DNA from: Salarias fasciatus
Lineage: Eukaryota > Chordata > Actinopteri > Blenniiformes > Blenniidae
Assembly (NCBI RefSeq): GCF_902148845.1
Contig: NC_043764.1
Coordinates: forward strand, 26,081,594-26,145,593
Direction: 5' to 3'
Length of the DNA stretch: 64,000 nt
The notes beneath the pieces were generated by a model. It saw only the letters and a list, made by a program, of their open reading frames with translations, did no database searches and was not told where the DNA came from. Position numbers and translations under genes: made by a program. The number at the start of each line of letters is the position of its first letter. The first letter of the stretch is position 1. Shown here one piece after another: positions 46,277 to 57,160 of the stretch.

Positions 46277-47161
46277 ATGCATGTGTGGAATCTCATATCA
46301 TTGATAAAGTTTAAAGCTTTATGGATATCGACTGTGTCACAAACCAGAAGCTGGCGTTCTGGTGACGTTCTGACTGTCTGCTGGTTGTTGTGCCCAGGAG
46401 GCCCTGTGGAGAGAAGACTCGCTGAAGAAGAAGCTGGCGGCCCTCCAGCAGAGCACGTCTCTCCTCATGAGCTCCTCTGACGCTGTCTGGACTGTAAGAC
46501 TCGGCGAGCACGGCCCGTTCAAAAACTGTGGTCCAAACACCAAGCTGCCGCCATTTTTTTTTTTTTTTTTTTTTCTTTGCTGCTGTTCTGGGTTTTGGTG
46601 TCGGGGTTGTTGTACCTGCAGTGTGTAAATGTGCTGCTGCTGCTGCTGCTGCCTCAGGAAGGCCGACGCAGCAGCCTGCGGTTGGAAGCTTCCTGCTTCC
46701 GTTCTGGTTGACGCTGCATGTTACCAGAGCAGGCTGTCAGTCTGGAGGCCAGGGCGTGCCTCTCTGTCTGCTATACATGCAGTAAATACTCATTAGCTCT
46801 CATTTATTCACTCTGGTTCTAATGATTTAAACAGAAACACTAGTGGTTTAAGTATTCTGGGTATTCTCTAAAACCTAGCAGCGCATTAAATTATATTAAA
46901 TGCACTTTTAATGTGTGGAATCATTTCTCACGAAGGTGTATTACATTGAAATCAATATAATATTGAACAGAGAGCAGGACGTGCTGATGCTGTTGTCTGA
47001 TGCTGCAGCCATTCGTTTTCCGTCAGAGTGTGAGAGTCATGCGTTTCCTCTCTAACCCACAGTCTCGCTTCACTGAAGATCTGCTGAGAAGTAAGATAAA
47101 GGCTCTGGAGGCGCAGCTGCACGTCTGTCTGCAGGTAGGCAGCGGCAGCCCCCAGCTTTCA

Positions 47162-47211
<50 letters not shown>

Positions 47212-47331
47212 ACAGTGTCTTTGGTGTGATTTCAGAGCACGATTAAGAAATAAAAATAAACCAAGCGGGCAGGTGTGCAGCAGCGTCTGTCCCGTGACTC
47301 CCCTCTGCATGTCGAGGCCTCGCTCACGCTG

Positions 47332-47371
<40 letters not shown>

Positions 47372-48089
47372 GTGTGTGTGTTCCTGCAGAAGTTTCCCCC
47401 GGAGGGGATGGAGGCGCTGGCGGTGCAGAAGGAGAAGCAGAGGGTGGAGTACGAGGGGAAGGCGCTGGAGGCCCTGCAGAGGGCCACGCGGGAGAAAGCC
47501 CAGGCCCTCAGCCGGGCCGAGACGCTGCAGGTCAAAGCTCACGCCTCAGTTCAGAAAGCCAAAACAACACGCTGCTGCAGGCGTAATGTTGCTTTGGGTC
47601 CTTCAGCAAGGCATTAATCCCCCCGCAGCTCTTCATAGAGGTCTGCAACCTTTCCAGCAAAAAGAGACTGTTTTCTTTTTTCTTTTTTAGCCTTTCATAG
47701 AGATTTTATCAATTACTGGTGTCATGAATTTCCACCTTTTTTAAAGGGATTTCCTCCTTTTTAGGCCACTTTTAGTCATTTAGACAGTTTTTACCAGGAC
47801 AGAAGAGTCATAAGAGTGTAAGATCTGACAAAAATGTTTGTAAACTCTGGAGAAAGAGGAGTAGATATCTCTTTCTCGGCGTGCGGTCAGACTGACTTCA
47901 GTGTTACGGTTCGCCCTGCAGGAAGCCGTGCAGCGGGAGACGGCCGAGGCTCGGAGGTGGCAGAGTCTTTACGAGGAGCTGAAGCAGAGCCAGAACGTCA
48001 CCCACCAGCAGCTGCAGCAGCAGCTACACGGCCAGGCGGAGGTAGGCACCGCCGCCGTCTGCACGGCCTCGCTTCAACACGCTGGTGCC

Positions 48090-48126
<37 letters not shown>

Positions 48127-49185
48127 TACAGCTCTCCAGAGTCAGGCAGGACGAGCTGCAGCAGGAAGTGGCGTCACTCAGACAAGAAAAGCGAGAGCTG
48201 CAGTACAACATGTGCCTGCTGGAGGAGGACAACCAGACTCTGAGAGAAGAAATCCAGCAGCTCAGAGGTCTTTCTTCACATCGCCACTCTGAAATAGTGG
48301 AATTTCTGCACGCTTCCTCCCATTAACATCCCTCCTCTGCCAGATGTCAGCGATGAGAGCCAGGACCTCTTCATGCAGGAGTACCTGCTGTCAGAGCAAG
48401 CCGAGCCCCGGCTCAGCGTGAGGAGAGACGCCGGGCTGGAGGAGCAGCTCCGGCAGTCTGAGGAGAAGCTGCAGCTCCGGCAGAGAGAGGTGACGTGCAC
48501 GCTCCCAGTCTCTCCACAGCGCTTCACGTGTTCATGAGTTCCCAGGCAGAGGAGGCAGACATGACCCTCTTTTAAACCTTAACCCTTCATCGGGCAGCTC
48601 TTCCCTCCACTCTGCTCCCCTCACTGACTCATTTATCTGGAAAACGCCGTAAATAAACCCGGTTTCAGGAAACTATTGTGCACACGAGTCCTCAGACACA
48701 CACGCTGGGCTTTATTCAGTCACATCCAGGGCACTTTGTGCAAATAATACATTAAATACCAAGACGACGGTCTCAAACCTTTTCCAGTCTGGTCGCTTTA
48801 TCATTTCAACTTACTTTATCGTGTGTGTGTTTTGGCTCATCAGATATTTTTGACTTTTAACTATTAAAATATCCTCAGATTCTTTTGGGAAGCTTGGAAT
48901 CTTTTGGTAAATGCCTGCAGAGGGTCGCAACATTTAAGGTCATAATGAAGCATTTTTGCTTTTTGTTTACACATGCTGGAGGCAAGCACACACACTCACG
49001 CTTACGTCAGCTTGACACTGCGTGTATGTGTGTGTGTGTGTGCAGTGTGAGGAGCTGCAGACGGAGCTGGATGTGGTGAAGCAGGAGTGTCAGTCCAGCC
49101 AGGTCCGGCTGTCGCAGTGCAGAGAGGAACTCCGGAAACTCAGCCACCGCCGCAGGACAGGAGTGAGTAGTGTGTGTGTGTGTGT

Positions 49186-49221
<36 letters not shown>

Positions 49222-49523
49222 TCCGTGGTTTTGACCTCTGCTGCTGTTCTGCTGCAGTGTGTGTCAGAGCTGCCGCTCCACAGTGTGCCTCTCACACACT
49301 CCTCTCCTGCCTCCCTCCTCAGACGCCGTGCGGGTCGCGGTGGAGTGTGTGTGTCGTGCTCTGGCTGCTGCTGGCCGTCGCCGGGGTTGCCATGTTGTAC
49401 CTGTGCCATCCCCCGTTCAGGGAGCAGGCTGCTGACCTGTACGCCGACGTCTGGACCCGCATTGAAGGTTATCTGGTGGAAGCGGCCTCGTCTCCACACT
49501 CCCGCTGCGTCAGACCTATATGA
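44377..49523 (+). CDS. traf3ip3: Coiled-coil, C-terminally membrane-anchored protein, TRAF3IP3-like
   Basis: Thirteen exons: 44377-44772, 44850-44985, 45066-45171, 45572-45599, 45707-45736, 46398-46493, 47063-47134, 47390-47530, 47922-48041, 48132-48267, 48344-48489, 49046-49162, 49323-49523. They keep phase and give 574 residues. Residues 1-170 are basic, Ser/Pro-rich and probably disordered. The middle (about 215-505) is a long coiled coil rich in Glu, Gln, Leu and Arg. A single hydrophobic segment (about 515-536, VCVVLWLLLAVAGVAMLYL) comes near the C-terminus, followed by a tail of about 38 residues ending VRPI. This architecture and the segment ERLANYLEEALWREDSLKKK suggest TRAF3IP3 (T3JAM, 551 residues in human), a membrane adaptor that binds TRAF3 in lymphocytes. 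SLMAP-type tail-anchored coiled-coil proteins are an alternative. An internal donor at 44571 (gtgagtcc) could shorten exon 1. Several introns have (TG)n tracts against the splice sites. AATAAA lies at 49749. Confidence 0.7.
46217..46275. repeat. (GT)n microsatellite in an intron of the TRAF3IP3-like gene
   Basis: About 59 bp of perfect GT repeat, 120 bases upstream of the acceptor for the exon at 46398. Confidence 0.95.
47334..47381. repeat. (TG)n tract directly upstream of a splice acceptor
   Basis: A TG repeat runs up to ttcctgcag, the acceptor of the exon at 47390-47530, so most of the usual pyrimidine tract is alternating TG. A (CA)n tract at about 47163-47204 sits just after the donor of the same intron, so the two could pair and loop the intron. 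Confidence 0.9.
48093..48124. repeat. (TG)n tract directly upstream of a splice acceptor
   Basis: A TG repeat of about 32 bp ends at gtacag, the acceptor of the exon at 48132-48267. There is almost no pyrimidine run in between. Confidence 0.9.
49021..49043. repeat. (TG)n tract forming a splice acceptor region
   Basis: TG repeat that passes straight into gtgcag, the acceptor of the exon at 49046-49162. Confidence 0.85.
49168..49219. repeat. (GT)n tract just after a splice donor
   Basis: A GT repeat with one interruption begins a few bases after the donor gtgagt at 49163. Confidence 0.9.
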
Positions 49524-49748
49524 CCAAGATTTAGACCTGGTTGTTGTTGTTTTTATTTTTAAATTGGATTTTGTACAAAGTAGACTAATAGTATTTTTGT
49601 ATTCTTTAGTTTCGTTTTTTTTTTTTTTTTTTTTGTTTCATACGGAACTGAGAGTGTGGTATGAGAAGAGCTGTGTTTGTATGTGAAAATGTGTTCATGA
49701 GTAAAACAAACTGAGTGTGAATGTCGACTGAACACGTTGTATTAGAAG

Positions 49749-49754
49749 AATAAA
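49749..49754 (+). terminator. Polyadenylation signal of the TRAF3IP3-like gene
   Basis: AATAAA about 225 bases after the stop codon at 49521-49523, followed by a T/GT-rich stretch. Confidence 0.65.
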
Positions 49755-50084
49755 AAGTGTTTTTTATGTACTGTAAATGGCTTGTTTATTCAGCAGCACA
49801 TTGTTGTATTAAAATGATTTGAAAGGACTGATTAGTTTGCTTGAATTTTGAACTGAACATCAATACAATAAACATCAATCAATATGAAACTAGTCAATTT
49901 TAATAAATAAAAAACATTTGTTATTTAAGTCCAGCTTTACTTAAAAAGGCTTTTTAGGATCATGTGGGACAGTTTTTCATTTCAATATCATTTAATCACA
50001 TAAAAAAAATGTTTTTAAAAAAAATCTCTGGACACACAAATAAAGGAGTCAGTGGTTTCAAACTCATTTCATTTCATTTCATTT

Positions 50085-50330
50085 CAGGGGTCACATACAG
50101 CCATTCTCACCTTAGGTGGGCCAGACCGGTAAAATACAGACACAATTAACTTAAAAATTTAAAGTATAAAGTTTTTTTTTATTGTGGCAGAGATGATGAA
50201 AATACATTTTTTGAACAAAAACAAACAGTTACAAATAAACATGACTACAATCTTAATATAAAGTCAATTTTAAAGAAACCTGGTATTAAATACAGTGAAA
50301 TGTCCAAAAACTTCCTGTGGCTGTTGGATT
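50085..50330. repeat. CAGGGGT-family dispersed repeat, left-end copy
   Basis: Starts CAGGGGTCACATACAGCC, as the copy at 5436 does, and like it follows aaactcattt. The right-hand end (TTTGACACCCCTG) is missing. Confidence 0.55.
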
Positions 50331-51313
50331 TTGGGTTTTGTAAGCATGTTCAAGCCTCTTTATATATATATAAAAAAATCAAGTTACCATAAAACAATTA
50401 GAAAAACCCAGATCAGTCTCTTAATACAGACCAGTGAAGAAAGATCATGGAGGTTCCTCTTCTATTTTTTTAAGAATCATTATTATTATTAGTAGGAATA
50501 ATAGCAGTAGAAGTAGCAGCAATATAAACAATAAGAATTTTAACAGTAACATGTAAATTAAAACAACACAATTCATAGCAGTAGAAATAGAACGGAGGAA
50601 AAGAATAATGTAGGTGGTTTAAAAAAAGTGCAGTTAAAAAAGAGAAAAATGGAAGCTTTTCTGGACTATAAAGACAGAGATTAGCTGTTTTTACTGCATG
50701 ATGTCTTTATTGATCTCTCAAACTAACAGTCAAAGTTCTTCAAAAAACTGAAACGGTTTTGTGACTCAGCCTGAATGAAATGAGTTAAATCCCTCTGGAT
50801 GAAAGATTAAACATTTTCAAATGAAGGTGGAGGCTGTTCAACCTCCATCAACATCAAGAACTATCAGAGCATATTAAAAAAACACACACAAATGAGGGAA
50901 GCCCCGAGTGTGTGAAGGTGTGGATGTTCTCCACTGACGCGGCGCGTCCAGCAGCCATTGTCTGACTTCACTCAAACTTCGAGACAAAAGTCGCGGGCAG
51001 AGCCGAACTCTCTGAGTCATTGTTCTTTGTGTTCAGTGTTTTTAGCCGTTCCAGATAAAGCTCCATTCTGGACGGCCACTGACGCAGCACATCCACCACA
51101 CACACACACACACACACACGTTTACCTGCATGTTCCCCACACAGCCGCTGAGCTGTGAAGAGATGGCCGGAGCTGACCTGGGGTCAGTGTGAGCGTCTCT
51201 CTGGAGGTAAGAGGACCGGCGTGGCTCGAAGTTCCCCTCACGCCTTTCACAACACGACGGCCGGAATCTTACCAAACTCTCCTCCTCCTCACAGAGCGGA
51301 GTTTCTCCACACC

Positions 51314-52977
51314 ATGAGGACCGTACAGCTGCTGCTTGTCATCGGTCTGTGTGTGACGAGCGTCGCCTCGTCCCTGAAAATCTGCGCTTTTAACGTCCAG
51401 AGTTTCGGTGAATCGAAGGCAAACAACAGAAAGGTCATGGGGATTTTACTGAAGGTACTCCATCAGGGCTTCCAACACAACCAGACAGAAAGTTGTGCTT
51501 AAAGCAGAACGCTGATGTTTGTGTTTTTTTCTTTTTATTCCCTCCAAAGATTTTGTCCCGATGTGACCTGTGCCTGATTCAGGAGGTCCGGGACTCAAAA
51601 GGAGAAGTGATCCAAGCTTTGGTCAAAGATCTGAACAGGTACCAGCAGCGTTTTTTGTCCACAGAGGAGAACGTTCTCCTCCAGACTCACTCCCATTCCT
51701 CCTGTCGTCTGCAGGCTGGACAGGTCCAACTCCTACTCCTATGTGGAAAGTGAAAGGCTGGGCAGGACAACCTACAAGGAGCAGTACGTCTACATTTACA
51801 GGTAGACGCTGCCTCGCGTCGACGCTCGTCTCTAAACGGATCTCCACGTCTCTCACGTCCACCGCTCTGCGTTCGTCTTCAGGAACAACAAGCTGAAGGT
51901 CAAAGATCAGTATCAGTACCCAAAAGTCGGGGGGGAGGGGACCAACGAGACGGACGTCTTCTCCAGAGGGCCCTTCATCGTCCGCTTCCACTCCTCCACC
52001 ACACGTGAGTCTAAGCACAAACAACATCAAGATAGAGAAATCCTCCCGAACCATACATTAATGTGGTTTCTGAAAACTGTTAACCACGAATCCGCGGCTT
52101 CCTCCTCCGCTCTGCAGTCACGGCAGAGTCGTCGACCGACTGCCGAAACGTGGCTGAGCTCACAGACAGACCAGCCTCGGTTCCAGTCCTGTGCAGCGTT
52201 TGCATGTTCTCCCTGTGTGGTTTTCAGTGGTGAAGGACCTGATCCTGATCGGACAGCACACCAGCCCCAAACGGGCCATGAAGGAGATGGACGAACTCTA
52301 CACCGTCTTCAAATGGATTTATAAGAACTGGAAGACTGAGGTTGGTGAAACCACAATATCATCATTCTAAAAGTGTGTTTTTTTTTATAATCCTCTGGTT
52401 TGGACTCCCTCTTGGTTCCTCTTTTTTTTTGGTAATAAGTGACTTCACGCTGTTGAACTTCCTGTTTTGCTTGACTTGATTCACACCAGAACGTGATGAT
52501 CTTAGGCGACCTGAACGCCGGCTGCAGCTACGTCACCACGAAGGGCTGGAGGGCCGTGCGCTTGAGGAGCGACCCCAGATTCCGCTGGCTCATCGGGGAC
52601 GAGCAGGACACCACGGTCCGAGAGAGCACGCACTGCGCCTACGACAGGTCGGGGAAGGAAGCAGGTTAGAGTCCGTGAGCGTCGGGTTAGGGGCGGTTGC
52701 GTCTCAACGTCTGGTCTGAAACAGGATCATCGTGCACGGCCGGGAGATCATGGCAGGCATCGAGCCGGGTTCAGCACAACCGTTCAACTTCAAAAAGGAT
52801 CTCCGCCTGACTGAGGCTGAGGTACTCTTCAGTTTCCAGCTGGCTCGGTTCTACGTTCCGGATCTCACCGATTCTGTCCTCCCGATGGTTCTCTAGGCTC
52901 TGGAAGTGAGCGACCACTTCCCGGTGGAAGTCGACATGAGGCCCAACCATCGCTACCTCCTGCGCCACGAGCTGTAG
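51314..52977 (+). CDS. dnase1l1: DNase I-family secreted endonuclease, DNASE1L1-like
   Basis: Divalent-metal-dependent endonuclease of the DNase I family. Exons: 51314-51454, 51550-51638, 51715-51801, 51883-52004, 52228-52340, 52490-52647, 52725-52821, 52897-52977, giving 295 residues plus TAG. A signal peptide covers about residues 1-20 (MRTVQLLLVIGLCVTSVASS), followed by the mature start LKICAFNVQSFG. The active-site residues known for DNase I are in place: Glu59 in IQEVRD, His157 in QHTSP, Asp191 and Asn193 in LGDLNA, the HCAYDR segment, and Asp275/His276 in VSDHFPVEV. The enzyme should therefore be active. It lacks the long C-terminal hydrophobic tail of mammalian DNASE1L1 and ends RHEL. 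The DNASE1L1 assignment rests mainly on emerin being close by, as in human Xq28; a DNASE1L3/L4-type fish paralogue is possible. AATAAA lies at 53026. Confidence 0.85.
52120..52227 (+). repeat. Fragment of a common teleost repeat at a DNase splice acceptor
   Basis: The intron ends tttgcatgttctccctgtgt, a phrase typical of the widespread GGCGGCACGGTGG fish repeat, followed at once by ggttttcag, the acceptor of exon 5. The repeat therefore seems to supply the pyrimidine tract. Confidence 0.45.
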
Positions 52978-53915
52978 ACCACCGCCGACACCACTGGACA
53001 TTTTTTTTAAAAAACTGTTGTTTTTAATAAATTAAATTAACTCAAGCTTCCAGCTGAATGTGACTGACACTTTTTCTGATGTTGTATCATTTTATCTACT
53101 TTCAAGATCAGGCTCTAGACTTTTCTATTTCATAATCAGGACGTCCTGGATCATTTTCTAGTGAATCTGCTGAAGGTTATAACTAGAATTTTGTGGTCTG
53201 AGCTTCCACCACCTCCGGGTCGGGTTCCACAGAAAGCCTCAACCTCTGAGTTTGAAAGGGAGATGTGGGAGGAAGGTGGTTTCAGACACCTTAATCCAGC
53301 CCATCAGGGTGCAAAAGATGGAGGCTGCATGGACGGAAGGAACACACACAGAAGCTGCACACACAGCCCAGTGTGTCGGTGCAGCGTGTGTCAGTGTTTG
53401 GTTTTGCATGATTTAATTCAATAACATTTTGAAACAAGAAGCTGGCCCCTTTTCTCTGTGTCCATCGAGCAACGGACCCGAGAAGACTCGACTCTCATCT
53501 CAGTTATAAAGCAGACATGAAGAGTTTCTGCTCAGAGGAGGTGCGTCTGAGACTAAAACCACAGCAGAGCATCATGTGACGAGCTGGAGAAGGTGTGTCA
53601 GTGCAGCAGCAGAACACACAAAACAGTACTTTTTTTTTGAGAATTCATGTTTTGGAGACTCCAGAGCAGTCAGCTTGTCTTCTTGAGTGGTAGGTTTCCA
53701 TCATTTAGACGCCTCTTATTGTCACATTTGAGCGGATCTTTTAGCTGTGATGTGTAATTTTAACTGGGTCTGTTGACAGGAAACCACTTGCAGCAGCAAC
53801 AGATGAGCTTCTTCTCGCTCTCTTCCTTTTTCAGACTGGAGCTTGTCAGCGACGATGCATTAGTATTATTTCCCTCAGATAAGTTGTAGTATAACTCACT
53901 GATTTGTCTGCAAAG
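52978..53915. other. Spacer between the DNase gene and the acidic-protein gene
   Basis: Holds the short DNase 3' UTR and presumably the promoter of the next gene. No gene or clear repeat was seen. Confidence 0.45.
53026..53031 (+). terminator. Polyadenylation signal of the DNase gene
   Basis: AATAAA 49 bases after the stop codon, a short 3' UTR. Confidence 0.6.
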
Positions 53916-56016
53916 ATGGAAAGTTTCTCTGAACTCCTCTCTGATGCATTCTCAGGTAAGAAGCATCTTTAATGTTTACTTTTTTGTTGTTTTTAATATA
54001 AGAGGAATATTGAGATATTGTTGTTGCTGCAGAGACCTCCGGTCCGTCTTTCTCCGGTGAAGATCTGGACTTTGAGAATTTGAATTTCGATGAAAACTCA
54101 GAGGAAGACGAGGCACAGCGTGTGACAGCAAAGACAGACGGAGCTCTGCTGCAGGAAGCCACTGGTGAAGCTGCAGAGCTGTTTGACGAGGAAGATGAAG
54201 ATGGGCTGCACACGGCCGAAAAGGTTTACAAGGAGCCCGTCGATGGAGGCAGTGATGAGGAGGATTTTCCGGGCGTAGGGGCCGGTCTCATGAGTCTCAA
54301 CAAAGCACCAGAGGAGGATTACACGAGTTCAGAAGAAGAGTCTGATGAGGAGGGTCCTGCCTCCGGAGACGACGAAGACGAGGATGAGGAGAAGCCGGGG
54401 GATTTGCTGGAGTCAGTCCGCCGCTCTGATGAGAACGAGGACAGGATGGGAGCAGGAGGACAACCTCTCGCCCCGCAGAGTCCCGGAAACCCTCAAGTTA
54501 GTAACAGGGAGCAGGGCGAGGCCGAGAGCGACGAGGAGCTGTCCTATTTTGGACAAGTCCCAGAGAAAGGCAGCGAGACGGCGATGAGGAGCGATGAGAG
54601 CGAAGAGGACGAGCGGGAGAGCGACAAGGAAGAGCCAGAGTTTTCATCTGGAGCTGAGAGCGGAGGCATGAAGGTCGAAATCGAGGAGCGAGAGGTTGAC
54701 CATCCCAGCAGGCCGCATCCCGCCCGAGCAGGCCTGGACTTTCAGTGCTTATCGCTGCAGAACCTGCAGGATCTCATCACCGAGGTAGACGGCGAGGAGT
54801 GTGTGGAGAAAATGAAGGAGTTCTCGGGGGAGGAGCATCAGGACGCAGGTGAGAGCTTCGCCGATTACCCCTCAGACTTTTCCTCTTGCGAATACGTACA
54901 AGACGGAGCCAGAGATCAAGAAAGCGACGGCGAGGCAGACGCTTCGTCCGGTCCGTCTGGCTGCGGATGGTATCCGCAGCAGGACGGGGGTTTGGAGCGA
55001 CACGTGGCGGACCTGACGTGCTCCGACGGCGCCGAGGAGCCCGAGGAGCCCGAAGAGATGGACGCCGCCGGGCTCGTGAGCCTGAACGTGGCAGGTACAG
55101 AACAGAGAGAGCGGAGGGCCGCGGTCGTGGAGCTCATGGAGGCAGATGGAGACGGGACGGGCGAGAGCGACTCCTACAGCTCCAGCGAGGACGACGACGG
55201 CGGCAACGTGAGGAGGAGCGGCGGGGAAACGTCCGGTCAGTGGGGTCAACAAGACCCCGAAAACAGGAGTCAGCTGGATTACGCTGAGCTTCTCGGCGGA
55301 AGCTGCGCCATGTTCCGCAGCTCAGATGACCGTCCCATGACTAACAGCAGAGTCGACCCGGCAGATCTCGTCAGCTGGGATTTCAATATGTTGAAAACAG
55401 ACAGACTCCTGTCTGAGTTTGTGTTAACCACAGACGACACACAACAGGCAGAAACACACACTTCAGGTGTGAACACCGAAGACCACAACAGCTACTCAGT
55501 GGTGAAGAGAGACGACACCAAGAGCCCGTCGTCCCACGGATCGCTGGACGACAGCTTCTTCTTCAACGTCGGAGTGGAGACCTCGGGAGGCGCCGAGGAG
55601 CCGGGAAGCGACGAGTACGAAGAGGAGAGGAACTGGGAGCAGGAGCAGGAGAGAATCAAGGCTTTCTACGAGTATTATGACGACAGCGACGAGGAGAATG
55701 ACAGAGAGGGTGAGCGGCAGCAACGACTCCAGATCTGAAACGTTTGTCCGTACGCTTCGGTCTGATCGGTTTTCCTGTGTGTGCATTTTTAGGAAGACCG
55801 ACAAAAGTTCAGTTTTGCGCGGAGACATTGTCTCAAGTCATTCACTATGAAAGCGACAGGTGAGCAGAAATCCTTCTGGACTGAGCTTTCAGAAAGAGAA
55901 CAAAGAGCCGATCAAAGTCTGCTTCCTGTTTTCAACAGCGACAGAGATTCACTCAGCAGCTCCACAGACAGAGAGGACGACCAGAGCTCCGCAGATACAT
56001 CTGATGTAAAAGTTAC

Positions 56017-56049
<33 letters not shown>

Positions 56050-56428
56050 CGGCACACACATCACACGCTACTTCAACACTTTGTTCTCCCGTACAGGAAC
56101 TGGTGGTGCCAGATGACACACAGCATGTGAAACCTGAGAGCGAGCCTCTCGCCTCTCAGCTGCAGGACGGCGAAGCAGACATCAGGAACACACAGATCCC
56201 AGCAAGACGCTCCAGAGTGAGTACTCACAGACCATTTCCTGAACATCAACTGCTTAACTTCTATTTAACTTCACTGTGTTGTTGTTTGTTTGTTTGTTTC
56301 TGCTGCTGCAGTGTCTGGGCCTGCTGAAGCTGATGCTGAAGACGGGTCTGGTGACGGCGGCGGGGCTGCTGATGTTCTGGCTGGCCACCGACGAAGCCGA
56401 CTGGCTTCACCAGGTTTCCATCTTCTAG
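53916..56428 (+). CDS. Unrecognised acidic protein with a hydrophobic C-terminus
   Basis: I do not recognise this gene. Six exons join in phase: 53916-53955, 54033-55709, 55793-55859, 55939-56005, 56097-56216, 56312-56428, giving 695 residues plus TAG. The start ATG at 53916 (gcaaagATGG, good context) gives MESFSELLSDAFSETSGPSF. Exon 2 alone encodes about 560 residues, very rich in Glu, Asp, Ser and Gly, with clustered S-[DE]-[DE]-E motifs suited to casein kinase 2. Less acidic islands that look conserved-like are DFQCLSLQNLQDLITEVDG and VDPADLVSWDFNMLKTD. Exon 3 encodes PTKVQFCAETLSQVIHYESD, with KVQF at about 577-580 fitting the PP1-docking RVxF pattern. The last 38 residues are hydrophobic (TGLVTAAGLLMFWLA) and end WLHQVSIF, resembling a tail anchor. 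The gene lies between DNASE1L1 and emerin. AATAAA lies at 56565. Confidence 0.8.
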
Positions 56429-56564
56429 GGCAGCAGTTCAAGCTTTGGTCATTCAAATTGTTTTACATGCTTAAGATGAGAGCAACATAAGATTTCTTAG
56501 AAAAAGCTACATAGTGTAAAATCCTCGGCATTCAAACCTGTTGAAATGTCTTGTTATCTTGACT

Positions 56565-56570
56565 AATAAA
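56565..56570 (+). terminator. Polyadenylation signal of the acidic-protein gene
   Basis: AATAAA 137 bases after the stop codon. Confidence 0.55.
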
Positions 56571-56850
56571 TACCTAATAAATGTCCAACTCTGTTTAAAA
56601 TTACTTGCAACGACTATAGGAAACATATATTGTCAGAATTAATGATATCCTTTAATGCCATTTTAGTCTCTCTCTCCAAGATTTGTACATATTGAATAAT
56701 TGTTCTTGTTTCAGTTTCTTTATCATTTAAAGCTATAAAATCCAACCATTGTACTTTTTATTCAACTTTTAACATTTCGAATAAGTTATTTCTCTGCATA
56801 AATACCCACAGGGGGAGGCTATTTTTATAATTTAGTGCATTTGATAGATG

Positions 56851-56942
56851 CAGCGGCGGCATGGTGCAGCAGTGGTGAGCACTCTTGAATCACAGCAAGA
56901 AAGCCATGGGGTTCAACTACCGGCCAGTCTCTCTGTGTGGAA

Positions 56943-57007
<65 letters not shown>

Positions 57008-57160
57008 TGGGGGTGGGGGGATAGTGACAGTGAATGTGTGTGGTTGTCTGCCTCTCTGTGTTTGCCCTGTGAAGGACTGACAAACTGCTCAGGGTGTGTC
57101 CTGACCTCGTCCATAGTTTGCTGGGATTAAGTTGTATTAAAGATGGATGGACGGTGAAGA
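56851..57160 (+). repeat. Common teleost dispersed repeat with internal (GT)n
   Basis: Starts cggcggcatggtgcagcagtg and continues with agcactcttgaatcacagca. It ends with ctgggattaagttg and gatggatggacgg, the phrases of the widespread fish GGCGGCACGGTGG...GGATGGATGG repeat. A (GT)n tract at 56945-57006 has expanded inside it. The classification of the family is left open. Confidence 0.65.

Larger units (their letters stand above)
49524..51313. other. Spacer between the TRAF3IP3-like and DNase genes
   Basis: AT-rich, no gene seen. It includes the 3' UTR of the upstream gene (T run at about 49616-49634), a partial CAGGGGT-family repeat from 50085 to about 50330, a short (CA)n tract near 51099-51120, and about 250 GC-richer bases before the DNase start. 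Confidence 0.5.

Noticed and set aside
54872-55287. Long reading frames on both strands opposite and beside the acidic exon
   Set aside because: They are shadows of a GC-rich, Glu/Asp-rich coding exon. The + frame at 54033-55709 is open throughout and joins the other exons in phase, and the others do not.
56018-56045. CA tract in an intron of the acidic-protein gene as coding sequence
   Set aside because: It lies between a clear donor (gtaaaag at 56006) and a clear acceptor (gtacag at 56096), and the exons around it join in phase without it.
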